Below are positions 1 through 10,763 of a stretch of 64,000 bases of DNA, piece by piece (position 1 is the first letter of the stretch; each line of letters opens with the position of its first letter). The notes beneath the pieces are model-generated. The model saw only the letters and a program-made list of their open reading frames with translations. It did no database searches and had not been told where the DNA came from. The translations under genes and the position numbers were made by a program. The stretch spans positions 76,200,001 to 76,264,000 of the forward strand of contig CM077597.1 in assembly GCA_039654915.1 (NCBI GenBank). The letters run 5' to 3'. Source of the DNA: Aquilaria yunnanensis (Eukaryota; Streptophyta; Magnoliopsida; Malvales; Thymelaeaceae).

Positions 1-127
1 AGAACAGGAGACAAACTGTTACAAAATCCAACACCCGTCGCCACCACAACTTCTTGGCTTCTCCATAATCATCTTCTTGTTTCAGCGACTTGGGCTTCCC
101 TCCGATATCGTAAGATGCTTCTGCCAT
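1..127 (-). CDS. LEA_2/NHL-like protein, N-terminal part only (runs off the left edge)
   Basis: The start codon is at 127 (minus strand) and the frame runs open to base 1, giving about 42 residues: a charged cytosolic start and the beginning of a hydrophobic segment. These bases are identical to the first 42 codons of the complete gene at 62,727-63,386, so this is a second copy of that gene, with the rest outside the window. What can be inferred about its role is given at the full copy. Whether the left copy is intact cannot be seen here. Confidence 0.75.
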   Translation of the reverse strand, partial: MAEASYDIGGKPKSLKQEDDYGEAKKLWWRRVLDFVTVCLLF

Positions 128-741
128 AACTCGATCTCAATCTTCCCCTACACAATAGAAGAGCTTTACTTGTTCTTAATTTTCTTGTGGTATTGAGGTA
201 GCTCTGCGTCATAATTTATAGGACTAGGAATATGGAGGCCTATTAGTATTAGTACTTTAACTTCTCTTGGGATTTGGATTTCTACTGGCATCAGACACCT
301 AGTTGACTTCGGCAACCTTAATATATTAGCTTCTTCGACTTGGATTTGAATTTGGCTTTGGATATGGATTCCATTCCATTCCATCTGTAAGTAATACGAA
401 TTAGTTCCATCTTCTAGGTAATTACACTAAAAGGACAACAATTGTCGCTAAATCAAGCGAAAACAAGAGTTGACCAGTCAATGGCAAAGGCTGGACGATT
501 TTCCAATGTTTTGCTTTTCTATGATTAAAAATCATCGCAATTTTTGCCATAATTAATTTTTGACATTTTAAATCATCTCAAATATTTGGGCGGCCTTTTT
601 TTGAGGCAAAATTTGTAACAACTTTGCTACGGAAGTAATCGTGCAGACTAATGTAGTAAAATTATAGGAAAAATTGTTACGATTTTGCCATGATTATAAA
701 CAAAATACTTCATTCGTTTTATATTAATTGACCCCTTTATC
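1..741. repeat. Left copy of the direct duplication that bounds the window
   Basis: Base n here matches base n+63,259 at the right end. By eye the two copies are identical from 1 to about 714, covering the gene start, its 5' flank and the first ~290 bases of the CACTA element. Then four mismatches fall in about 26 bases, all inside the start of the Stowaway-like MITE. The duplicated segment therefore already carried the CACTA and the MITE. Bases 128-424 are the gene's 5' flank; I see no further gene there. Confidence 0.9.
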
Positions 742-945
742 TTTTTTAACTAAAGTTTGACATGAAAATATTTATATTAATACATATAAAAAAAATTCTT
801 AAAATTGATATTTAGAAACTATAATATTTAAAGTTTCATTTTCACATAAAATATTCACATTTTTATAATAAAGTTTGAAATAAATAAAATCATAAATTAA
901 TTCCTGTGAATAGTAAAAAGGTCAATTTTTATGAAACAGAGGGAG
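708..945. mobile_element. Stowaway-like MITE (TA target duplication)
   Basis: This is a 238-bp AT-rich element. Its left end CTTCATTCGTTTTATATTAA and right end (reverse strand CTCCCTCTGTTTCATAAAAA) form terminal inverted repeats like the common plant CTCCCTCCGT type. It is flanked by TA at 706-707 and 946-947. The paralogous segment at 4,471-4,486 reads straight through with a single TA and no element, so it serves as an empty site. The right-end duplicate of the window carries the same MITE start at 63,967. Confidence 0.85.
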
Positions 946-1036
946 TAATATTCACATGATCAACAATTTTTCCATCATTCCATTGTTTTTTTTTATAGAA
1001 AACTAAAAAAAAAATGATTCTTCAAAGACAACATAA

Positions 1037-1320
1037 CCCCAAATCCCTAAACCCATCTACCCTAAATTGTAAACCCTAACCTCTAGACCATAAGCACTAA
1101 TTAAACCTTAAAAGTCTAAACCCTAATTTCTAAACCCAAAACCCAAAACCTCTTAACCTAAGCCCTAAACCCCTAAACCCTAGCCCAAATCTAAAATACT
1201 AAACACTAAACTCTAAACCCTAAACTATAAATCATAAATAATAAACAGTAAACACCAAACCTTAAACCCTTTAACCTTAACCCAAACCCCACCACAACCC
1301 TAACCCTAATCCTAAAACTT
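1037..1320. repeat. Degenerate telomere-like (CCCTAAA)n tract, copy A
   Basis: Many CCCTAAA, CCCTAAC and CTAAACC units occur on the plus strand, mixed with variants. The tract is too diverged and too short to be a telomere. An equivalent tract lies at about 4,563-4,950 in copy B. Confidence 0.75.
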
Positions 1321-2934
1321 AAATATTTGTGTAACACTCAATTCTAATTGTAACTCAAAGTCACGATCCTCACTACTCGAGCCTTAACAAAAATTGGCCT
1401 TCAATAATGATGGGGCTAGGGACTTACACCAATTTCATTTTAACTTAAGTCAATTGACTCCAAAATGACTTATTTTAATTCTTACATTTTTTTTATCCGA
1501 AACTAATTTTAATTAAAATCCAATATTATGTAGCTACAATAATCTATTGAAAATATAATTTTTGTAATCTTACTAAATTTTTATGAATTTTTCTAATTTA
1601 AAACATTAAAAAAAATATTCATAAAAATTTAACAATATCATGAAAATTTACTTTCAAATGAATTATTGCATCCACATAATATTGACTTTCAAATGAAATT
1701 GGTTTTAGGCAAAAAAATATAAACGTAAAAATAAGTCAGTTGACTTAAGTTAAAATGAATTGGCTATAATTAAACTAATTGTATATGCTTAATAGGGGTT
1801 AGAAACTTCTATATATACATTTTAGTTAGTAATTAAACATATTTACTAAGTTTCCATTTAAGAGGTTTTTATATTTAGAAAGTAAGAATCTTTTTAGGTT
1901 TTCATAGTTAGTAAGTTTAGTGATCTTGATAGAAATTTGTTAAAATTATGGCATTAGTCCCTAAGCTGTTTATATTTACGCAGTTAGGTACCATAATTTT
2001 GAAAAATTCAATTTTATTCATTGATAATAATGACTTTAACGGACCCTGAACATTTTAATAGTTTGCAATTTCACACAAAATTTTTAATATTTTGCAATTA
2101 AGTCACTAATAATTCAGTAGTTGCAGATCATGGGAAAATCCTAGGATAGCATGACACCAACGGAAAATTGTGAGAAAAGCAATAAGAAATCAACGAAAAA
2201 ATTTAGGAAAAATTAAAAGAAAGAGGGAACGGTATTTGGGCAAGATGCAAAAAAATTAGAGTGAAATTTTATAAAAAATTAAAGGAGAGGAGAGAGGTAG
2301 TTGGGCCGGACTTCTGGCATGATTTTAATCATCGCAATTGGTGATGCAAAATTGAAGGATAAACAAGCACCATGTGTCGAATTTGTCACAACACTTTGGT
2401 GACGGTTATAATCGTCACCCTAGTTCAAATATTTTGCCTCGATTGCCACTGAGAATCAATCCAAAATCATCATAATGATGCGATGATTAGAATTGTCTCA
2501 ATCATTAAGATGAACCAGAAGTTTGCCATCTCCCCCTATCATTTTTTATTTGCAAACACTCCCCCCCTTTTCATATACTTTCTCTACTGCCCTTTTTTTT
2601 TTTTCATGCAGAAATGTCGGTCATTGACTGACTCTCTCCATATTCTCTCTTCCATCATTCTTCTCATTTTTTCCTCTCATCTCCTCTATCGTTCTCCTCT
2701 CATCTAGATGCATTCTAGGCGAGGTTGCATTGGTCAATCCTCTTCAAGAATCATGATTCGGAGCTTTGTAGAGGTAAGGAATCAATTTCCTTCACTTAAT
2801 TTCATTTATACAAAAAATTAGGCAATATTAGCAATGTTATTAGGCGATTGTGGGTGATATAGTGATTATGGGTGATATAGTGTTTATTAGGTCATACTGT
2901 ATGTGTATATATTGATGTTGATAGTGTTTAGGTT

Positions 2935-3446
2935 GGAATAATAAAGTTTAAGGACTTAATGCCAAAGTTTTGGATAAAATTGTAAGAAATTAAAGTTTAC
3001 GTAATTAATTGATAAATGTACCAAAAATATGTATAAAATTGTAAGAATTTAAAGTTTAGATACTTAATTGATGAAATTACCAAAATTATGTTAAAGTTGA
3101 GAGACTTAATTGACAAAAGTACCAAAAATTATGGATAGAATTTTAAGTAATCAAAGTTTGAAGACTTAATTGGAAAAATTACCAAAATTATGGATAAAAT
3201 TTTACATAATTAAATTTTACGGGCTCAATTGACAAAAGTACCAAAATTGTAGATAAAGTTTTAAAAAATTAACATTTAGGGTCTTAATTGACAAAAATTC
3301 CAAATTTATGGATAAAATTATAAGGAATTAAAGTTAGGGGACTTAATTGACAAAATTACCAAAATTATGGATAAAATTGTAAGGAATTAAATTACAAGGA
3401 CTCAATTGACAAAAGTACTAAAAAATAACTGCTTAAAGTTTAAGGA
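2935..3446. repeat. ~60-bp tandem repeat array, copy A (about 8 units)
   Basis: The unit contains GGACTTAATTGACAAAA, then TACCAAAATTATGG, then AAATTGTAAGGAATT. It recurs with point changes about every 60 bases. The same unit makes the larger array at 6,125-6,955. The tract is AT-rich and has no conserved reading frame. Confidence 0.8.
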
Positions 3447-3648
3447 CCTGTCTTAGCCACTCTAGCAAAGTGATAAAGGGATACCAAGGGAAGTGGGATG
3501 TTAGGAGTTTGACTCCTGCCCCCTCAGTTCCCGTATAATGCCGTTCAAAATTGGTTTGGGTGCCTTCAAGGTCCCGAAAGGGCAGAGATTTCCCTTTGCC
3601 TCCCTTACCTTAATATACTTGTAATGATACTTTCATATAAAAAAAAAA
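3447..3648 (+). mobile_element. tRNA-derived SINE
   Basis: A tRNA-like head has an A-box-like stretch (TAGCAAAGTGATAAAGG, 3,463-3,479) and a B-box-like stretch (GTTTGACTCC, near 3,515). It is followed by a tRNA-unrelated body and an A-rich 3' tail ending at about 3,648. The flanks carry a 12-base duplication AAAGTTTAAGGA (3,435-3,446 and 3,646-3,657, overlapping the A tail). The paralogous site in copy B (about 7,782-7,796) is uninterrupted. RNA polymerase III promoter and LINE-driven insertion follow from the class and are not shown here. The family is not identified. Confidence 0.8.
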
Positions 3649-4562
3649 GTTTAAGGAGTTTATTTATAAAAAAAACTAATTAAATTCATCGCATAAAGTT
3701 ACAAAATTAAGATGACGTGAGGACATGGGTACTGTGGGACGGGCAAGGGGGACACTTGACCCTAGTTAAGATCTATGTCATGCTCGGCCCATTGATCGTC
3801 AGGGACGTGGTCGACTGGTCGGACATCTGATGTGTTGGCCACTATGATCACACCATTAGCCCCTACTTTACGGCCTACCACCCCAGCATGGCCAATATCG
3901 CCCCGCACTATGGGTGGTCGGCATTGGCACCACAGATGCTCCCATACACATAGGGCGACTACCATCTGTCATTGGACTTGATGGATGAGGTCCCACCTAG
4001 AACTACAATTTCTTCATTTTTTTGGTATTTGGAATTAACTAATTTCAAGGTTTATGTGTTTAGGAGTAAAGGAAAGGGAGGGGTATCTCGAACTCAGGCC
4101 TAAGCTATGGAAGGGCAAAACCTTATCTATTCTACTAAGGGCTCAGAGACAACTGTTACATTTTCCCTGAACATCCATTCAAATTTTTGAAAGATTGTAT
4201 GTTCTTTATTGATCTTAAGGTGGATACCTTACCATATTGCCAATAGTTAATCACGTGTGGCACTTTACATTGATTCGTTAAATGAGGTGGCTTATGCTAA
4301 TGGACATAATTGCACAAAAAGCATTTAAGAAAAAGTTCTCACAAAGAAAAAAATTAGGGGTGCTTGACTTTCAATTAAAGAACAAATTTGAAGATCATAC
4401 TGACATGATTACCAGCTTGGGGTGAAAAGAGAAACTCAAAAAAAAGTTTGGGGAGAGACACGAATATAAACAAAATAATATTCACATGATTAACGATTTT
4501 TCTGTCATTCCATTATTTTTTTACTTTGAAAAAACTCCAACAAAATGATTCTTCAAAGACAA

Positions 4563-4950
4563 CCTAACCCTATATTTTTACACCATAAATCCCTAAACCC
4601 TGATACCCTAAACCCTAATCCCTAAAACCCTAAACCTTAAAACCCTAACCCTAAATCCTAAATCCCAGTCCTCTAACCCTAATCTCTAGACTTTTAACAC
4701 TAAACCTTAGTCCCTACACGCTAAATCCTAGGCCCCACAATCCTAACCCTAACCCTAAATCCTAAACTCTAAACACTAAACACTAAACACTAAACCTTAA
4801 ACCCCGTAACCCAAACTTGAATCCTTAAATACTAAACACTAAACCCTAAATCGTAAAGACTAAATCCTAAAAACTAAACCTTAATTAAGCCTTAACCCTA
4901 ACCCTAAACCCCTCAACCCTAACCCCAATTCTAAACCCTAAACTTTTGTG
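4563..4950. repeat. Degenerate telomere-like (CCCTAAA)n tract, copy B
   Basis: Dense CCCTAAA and CTAAACCC-like units on the plus strand with many variants. It is the counterpart of the tract at 1,037-1,320. Confidence 0.75.
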
Positions 4951-6124
4951 TAACTACCAATTTGAATTATAACTCAAAGTCATGATTTTCACCACCCGAG
5001 CCTTAATGAAAACCGGCCTTCAATAATAGTGGGGTCGGGGACTTAAATGAACTAATTGTATTTGCTTAATAGGGGCCAGGAACTTCTATATATATGTTTT
5101 AGTTAGTAATTAAACATATTTAGTAAGTTTCCATTTTAGTGGCTTCTATATTTTGAAATTAAAATATCTTTGAGATTTTCATATTTAGTAAGCTTAATGA
5201 TCTTGGTAGGAATTTGTTAAATTTATTGCATTAGTCCCTAAACTGTTTATATTTGTGCAATTAGGTACCATAATTTTTAAAAATTCAATTCAGTTCAATC
5301 ACTGATAGTGTAGCAATTATAGATCATGGAAAAATCTTATGAACGTATTAAATTTAGGGAAAAATGTAGGAAAGCAATAATAAATAGAGCAAAATGATCG
5401 AAAAAGTCAAAGAAAAGGATAAGGGTATTTAGGCGAGATGCAAAAAATTTTGGGCAAAATGTGGGCGGGTCTTCTGCAATGATTTCAATCATTGCAATCA
5501 GCAAAGCAAAAATCAATGGATAAGTCAACACCATGTGTAAAAACTGTAACAACCCTTTGGCCATGATTAAAATCGTTGCACTAGTTTAATGATTTTGCCT
5601 AAATTGTCATAAAGAATCGATGCAAAATCATGAAAATGGTGCGAAATTTAAAATCATCATAATCTTTGAGATAAACGAGAAGTCCGCCCTCTTCTCCTCT
5701 CATTTTCAATTTGCAAACGCTTCTCATCTCCTCATGTCCTTTCCACCGTTCTCTCCTATTTGCGCAGTAGCACAGGCTGTCGACTAACTTTCCCATATCT
5801 TTTCCAGCACTTTTTCTTTATGTCGTTCTCCTCTCTTCTAAATGCATTCTTGGCGAGGTCAATCCTCTTTAGGAATCATGATTTAGAGCTTTGTAGAGGT
5901 AAGGAATTAATTTACTTCCCTTAATTTTGTTTATACAGAAAATTGGGCAATATTAGTGACATTGTTAGGTGATTGTGGGTGATATAGTGAAAGTATGTTG
6001 ATTGTTTGTGATATAGTAATTATGGGTGATTGCATGTTGATATAGTGATTATGAGTGATATATTGGTTATTAGATCATAGTGTATGTGTATATATGGATG
6101 TTGATAGTGTTTAGGATAGAATGC

Positions 6125-6955
6125 ATAAAGTTTAGGGAATCAATCAGCAAAAGTTTGAAAATTAGAGATAAATATGTAAGGAATTAAAGTTTAGGGAGCT
6201 AATTGAACAAAGAGCCAAAAATATGGAAAAATTTGTAAGTACTTACAGTTTAGGGGCTTAATTGAAAAAAGTACCAAAATTATGGATAACATTGTAAGAA
6301 ATTAAAGCTTAGGGACTTAATTGACAAAATTACCAAAATTTTGAATAAAATTGTAAATTGTTAAATTTTAGGGACTTACTTGATAAAAGCACCAAAATCA
6401 TGGATAAAATTTGAAGTAATCAAAGTTTGAGGACTTAATTGACAAAAGAACCAAAATTATGGATAGAATCTTAAGTAATTAAAGTTTGAGGACTTAATTG
6501 ACCAAAATGCCAAATTGTGGATAAAATTGTAAAGAATTAACGTTTTGAGACTTAATTGACAAAGTTCAAAAATTATGGAGAAAATTGTAATGAATCAAAG
6601 TTTAGGGACTCAATTCAAAAGAGTGGCAAAATTATGGATGAAATTTTAAGGAATTAAAGTTTACGGACTTAATCCACAAAAGTACCAAAATTATGGATAA
6701 AATCAAAAGGAATGAAAGTTTAGGGACTTGATTAACAAAAGTACTTAAATCATGGGATAAAGTTGTAAGTAGTTAAAGATTAAGGACTTAATTGATAAAA
6801 GTACCAAAATTATGGATAAAATTTTAATCAATTCAAATTTGAGGATTTAATTGAGAAAAGTTCCAAAATCATGGATAAAATTTTAGGTAATTAAAATTTT
6901 CAGACTTTAATTGACAAAAGTACAAAAATTATGGATAAAATTGCAAGGAATTATT
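6125..6955. repeat. ~60-bp tandem repeat array, copy B (about 14 units)
   Basis: Same unit as at 2,935-3,446, with about six more copies. One further unit, partly broken, follows the inserted segment at about 7,738-7,800. Confidence 0.8.
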
Positions 6956-6956
6956 T

Positions 6957-7737
6957 TGTCTATTCATTTGGCTTTTACTCGTGCATGTTAACACGTTTAA
7001 AAAAATTGGGTTTGGACATGCTTGAGCAACACATGAAAGCACCCTCAAACTTCATCAAATTTACTGGCCTGCCATGTCAAAATGGTTTCAAATTCAAGGC
7101 TATTCGGTAAAGCCGTCCTCTCCTGCCACCCGATCCCACCACCAAAGAGCCATATGTTGTCATCCGAACGCCAATTCCCGCACCAGCCTTGGTCTCCTCC
7201 ATCTTGGCGTTTTCTAGTAACTAGGGTCTTCTGCATCTTGGCATTCTTCGACAGCCTAAACCTTCATGCGAATTTCCCGGAGGCTCGTACCACCTGGTGC
7301 CATATCTTGATTTTGTCCTCCACCTCGATCTCTCTTTTGTTGCTGATCCAAAGTATCCGCTGTTGTGAACACGTGGGCCTTCGGCATCTCCTTCCACTTG
7401 ATACAGGCGTTGGCAAAGGATGATTGCAAAATCTTCTAATTGCTGGAACTAAGTTCGATCCTCGACCCTAGTGAGATCTATGGCTAAATCTGCCTCCGTT
7501 GAGTTTCATCTCTCCCTGGCAACAACTCCAGCGTTGAGTATATCGAATTGGTTTGACTGTTCAAATCTAGCTTCACGAAGAATCGTCCTATCAATGTGGC
7601 AGGGATGTAATTTTGACCAAAATTTGGCCGATTGTCTTAATTAAATCGACTGGGTTGAACATGAACCACATGTAACTTGACCCAAAAAGACAAAATATGT
7701 TAATTGATTTGAGTTAATTCCAAATGAATTAGGCCTA
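6957..7737. other. ~780-bp GC-richer insertion in copy B, unclassified
   Basis: Copy A passes directly from the tandem array to its tail (about 3,390-3,440). Copy B has about 780 extra bases here, so the segment is an insertion, or was lost from A. Its middle (about 7,020-7,620) has visibly more G and C than the surroundings and holds short overlapping frames on both strands that I do not recognise. Similar sequence at the ends (TATTCATTTGG on one side, CCAAATGAATTAGG on the other) may be remnants of inverted repeats. It could be a transposon or a captured gene fragment. Confidence 0.45.
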
Positions 7738-8177
7738 TACTTTAAGGACTTAATTGAGAAAAGTACCAAAAAGCAACTACTTAAAGTTTAAGGACTTAAT
7801 TTTTTAAAAAATGAATTAAATTTTTTATATAAATTTATAAATTACAATGATGCGAGGATGTGGGTAATCTGGGATGGGTAAAAGGGAAACTTGACCTTAG
7901 TCAAGATCATGTCCTGTTTGGCCTATGGTTGCCAATGTAGTGGCTAGATATCTGATGTGGGGACCATTATGATTACACTGCTAGCCCCTAATTAAAACTT
8001 GCCACCCTAACAAGCCACTTGATTCCCCAGGGCTAGGGGGTTGAAATTTGCATTGCAAATGCTCTTAGACACGCAGGGTGACTACCATCCATAATTAGAA
8101 TTCATGGATGGGGTCCCACAATACAGACCTCTAACTGGGTTATAGTCAATAGTTAATTAATATGACATCGGGCATTG

Positions 8178-10758
8178 TGTGATGACTCTTTTAGTCAATG
8201 ATGGATTTTGACCAGGTAAGTATGTTTATTTATGTATTTTCACTTACGCACCTCAAGTTAGTACCTTGTTAAGCAAGAAAGACAAGCTAGGTAAAGTGAA
8301 GATGATTTCCTAAGTGTGATTTGACACCTAAGAGTCAAAAGGAAAAAATAGTAATTTTGACCCAAATGAGTGGCATGACTATAATTTTGATGAAATTAGG
8401 GTCATGTATGGAATTTTGACTAGTTAAGTCAACCATAAGTTATTCTAGTTATTAGAACCATCTTTTGAAGGAAAAGTTGCATTAAGTGCTCAAATGAGCT
8501 ATTTATGCCTTAAGTGGCTTAAGTGTCCAAGAGGCTAAGTGTAAAAGGCCTTTGGGCATTCTTTAGGACCAAGGAAGGATGGTTTTGGGTGAGTATTTTG
8601 TGACTAAAGTGAAACAAATGAGAACTTGAAGGTTAAGGGACAAGAAAACAAAAATTAAGCTTAATGGAGTTGGTACGATATTTCTACCTTTTCGTTTTCT
8701 TCCATTTCCATTCTTTTGCTTTCCATTTTCGTAGCTCCCTTTCCCCACCATAGATCTTGCTTCAAAGCTTCCCAATTCCTCAAATTTACATCAAATTTGG
8801 AGGCCCCAAGATGATTACAAGAAGCCTTAAGCTCATTTTTTGTGTTCTGGCTTCAATCTAGGTCTTTGATGCTTGTTTTGGGCTTGAAACCTAAGGTAAG
8901 CTTCTTGGTTTAGTTTGAACTGGTTCTAAGTTGTTTGAGTAGCTAGAAATGGTATTGATTTGAGATTCTTGGTGCCATATCACATTGGTTTTAGGTTTGG
9001 AACTCAAGAGAGCTAAGTTGAGCTCAAGTTGTGCTTGTGCTTTATTGTTGCTTTGTGGCTGAATTTGAGGTAAAGGTTCAAGTTAATTTAGCTCAAATAA
9101 TGCATATAAATGTAGTATTACATGTGGGAATCAAGTAGAAATAAGACCCATGTGATTTGGCTTTGGGGATAAGAAGGTTGGGCAAGTTTTGTGTAAGTTC
9201 GCATCCAGTCGCGCAATGCTGGAAGAGCATTGGCGACACAGGTTGGTGACGCAAGTTGGTGATGCAACACCGGTGATCTTCCAGGCAGCCCAAGCATTGA
9301 TATCGTTGGCAACTTGTCATGGAAGGTGTCGCCAAGGCACAAGTCTCTCAAGCTCGAGGCATCCTAAGAATATCCCAATCTTTTGGTTATCATCCCTAGG
9401 TTATTCCAAGATGTCTGTAGCCTCGATTAGGTCCAAGACTCATTCCTAAGTTGAGAATTAGGCATTATTTAAATGGTAGCTGAGTGGTGTGGTTAGGGTC
9501 GAGCTAATTAGAGTGGCAAGGGGGTATAAGTGCTCAAGTTGTCAATGGGGCATTAGAAGGATTAATTGGGCTTTCGGAGTCTTCATTGGCCCGAGGGTTA
9601 GGTCTTAGATCATTAGGAAAATGAGGAAAAAACCTATGGAAATCCCAACCAAACCACTTGGTTTGGTAAGTAAGCCACTAAAGAGCTCTAAGCTAAGCTC
9701 TAAGAGTTTGGCAAGTCGGACCACATATGATGGCTACCTTGCGCAATAAGTTAAAGGTAAGACGGGTAAGTTTTGAGAGGAGGTGATGACCTACTGTAGG
9801 ACCCATAAGTGAGACTTAAGGGAGGTAAAGGATTCGGGATAAGAGGGCCAATGTCTCAAGTACCTCTGTCATTTGAGCTCACGACAAGTATAAGACACCT
9901 AAGGTGTAAAAAATCCTAAGGATGTGTATGTTGCATATTATACATTCATGTATTGCATATCTTTTATATTATTGTGTTGTGTTGATTGTTGGTTGGTTGC
10001 TTGGTTGTTGGTGTGCCATATTGCATGCTTGCTTGTTATCTTCTTTGCAAGTACCCCAAGGGACCTTATTGAGTACATTAATGTACTAACTCCCTTAAGT
10101 TTGTTGTGCAGGTTCTAACATCAGGCCTAACGACTAGTGGGTTGTTGTGGGCTAAATTTCCTCTTTTTCTAGGTACTTATTCTTTAGAATCCTTGAGATT
10201 CTAAGTTTACTTATGATTTAAGTTTTCTACTAACTAAGTTTGTGCCTTTACAGTATAAAGGCTAAGTGGTGCACAAGGATAAGGAAGGACTCGCACTTGG
10301 AGCTTGATAGCTCAAAGGTGGGGCTCAAGTAGAGGATCTTAATTAAGGATTTGGTCTTGTATGTATGTAATACCTTGTGTACTAAGATGTTGCCTCTATT
10401 AGGATACATTATTGTGTAAAACCATTGAGTTACTTTTGGGTGCATGCTAGTGATGTTAAGTGTGCACAAACTATTACTTGAAATTGAAGTGACTAGTATT
10501 TCATTGTCTTGGCATGGTTTAAGTATTTTTAAAATGTAACACTCGAGTGCTATTTTTGAAATAGTTTGCTCAATTGTTTGCATCACTAGGACAAACGCAT
10601 GCATATATTCTTGTAGGGTAGGCTAAGAAACTAGTTGCACATAAATTGTTTTAATTTACCTACAAGCAATAGTTATCCAATAGTAACTAAGTGGGATAAT
10701 AGTCCCTAAGAGCCTACAAGTTATGTAATTCTGGGCATTGGGGCCTCGCTCCGTGACA
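8178..10758 (+). mobile_element. Solo LTR of a Tekay-like Ty3/gypsy family
   Basis: It starts TGTGATGACTC and ends CCGTGACA. It is closely similar to the LTRs at 24,258 and 28,906. Flanks are CATTG (8,173-8,177) and TATTG (10,759-10,763), a 5-bp TSD with one change. There is no internal region, so it is the product of LTR-LTR recombination. At about 2.58 kb it is longer than the 28,906 copy because it keeps about 0.6 kb (roughly 9,290-9,885) missing there. Short frames inside are not conserved as genes. Confidence 0.85.
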
Positions 10759-10763
10759 TATTG

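Larger units (their letters stand above)
948..4000. repeat. Segment copy A inside the CACTA element
   Basis: This is a diverged direct duplicate of 4,478-~8,127. The shared landmarks, in the same order, are: a start ATATTCACATGAT, telomere-like CCCTAAA tracts, a stretch around 1,800-2,000 matching 5,060-5,280, a block with ATGATTTTAATCATCGCAA motifs (2,310-2,480), a ~60-bp tandem array, and a GC-richer tail (3,710-3,990). Copy A alone carries the SINE at 3,447. The short frames found here are not conserved between A and B, so I do not call genes. From 4,001 to 4,477 I see no feature. Confidence 0.7.
4478..8127. repeat. Segment copy B inside the CACTA element
   Basis: Diverged duplicate of copy A (948-~4,000) with the same order of landmarks. 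It lacks the MITE and SINE of copy A, has a longer ~60-bp array, and carries an extra ~780-bp insertion at about 6,957-7,737. No conserved gene is visible. Confidence 0.7.

Noticed and set aside
1037..1320. Chromosome end
   Set aside because: Units are degenerate and embedded in duplicated transposon sequence with genes on both sides of the window.
2935..3446. CRISPR-like regular repeats
   Set aside because: Units are contiguous and degenerate with no unique spacers, in a plant context; they are a minisatellite.
3463..3530. tRNA gene
   Set aside because: A and B boxes are present but the cloverleaf does not form and a body plus A tail follow; it is a SINE head.
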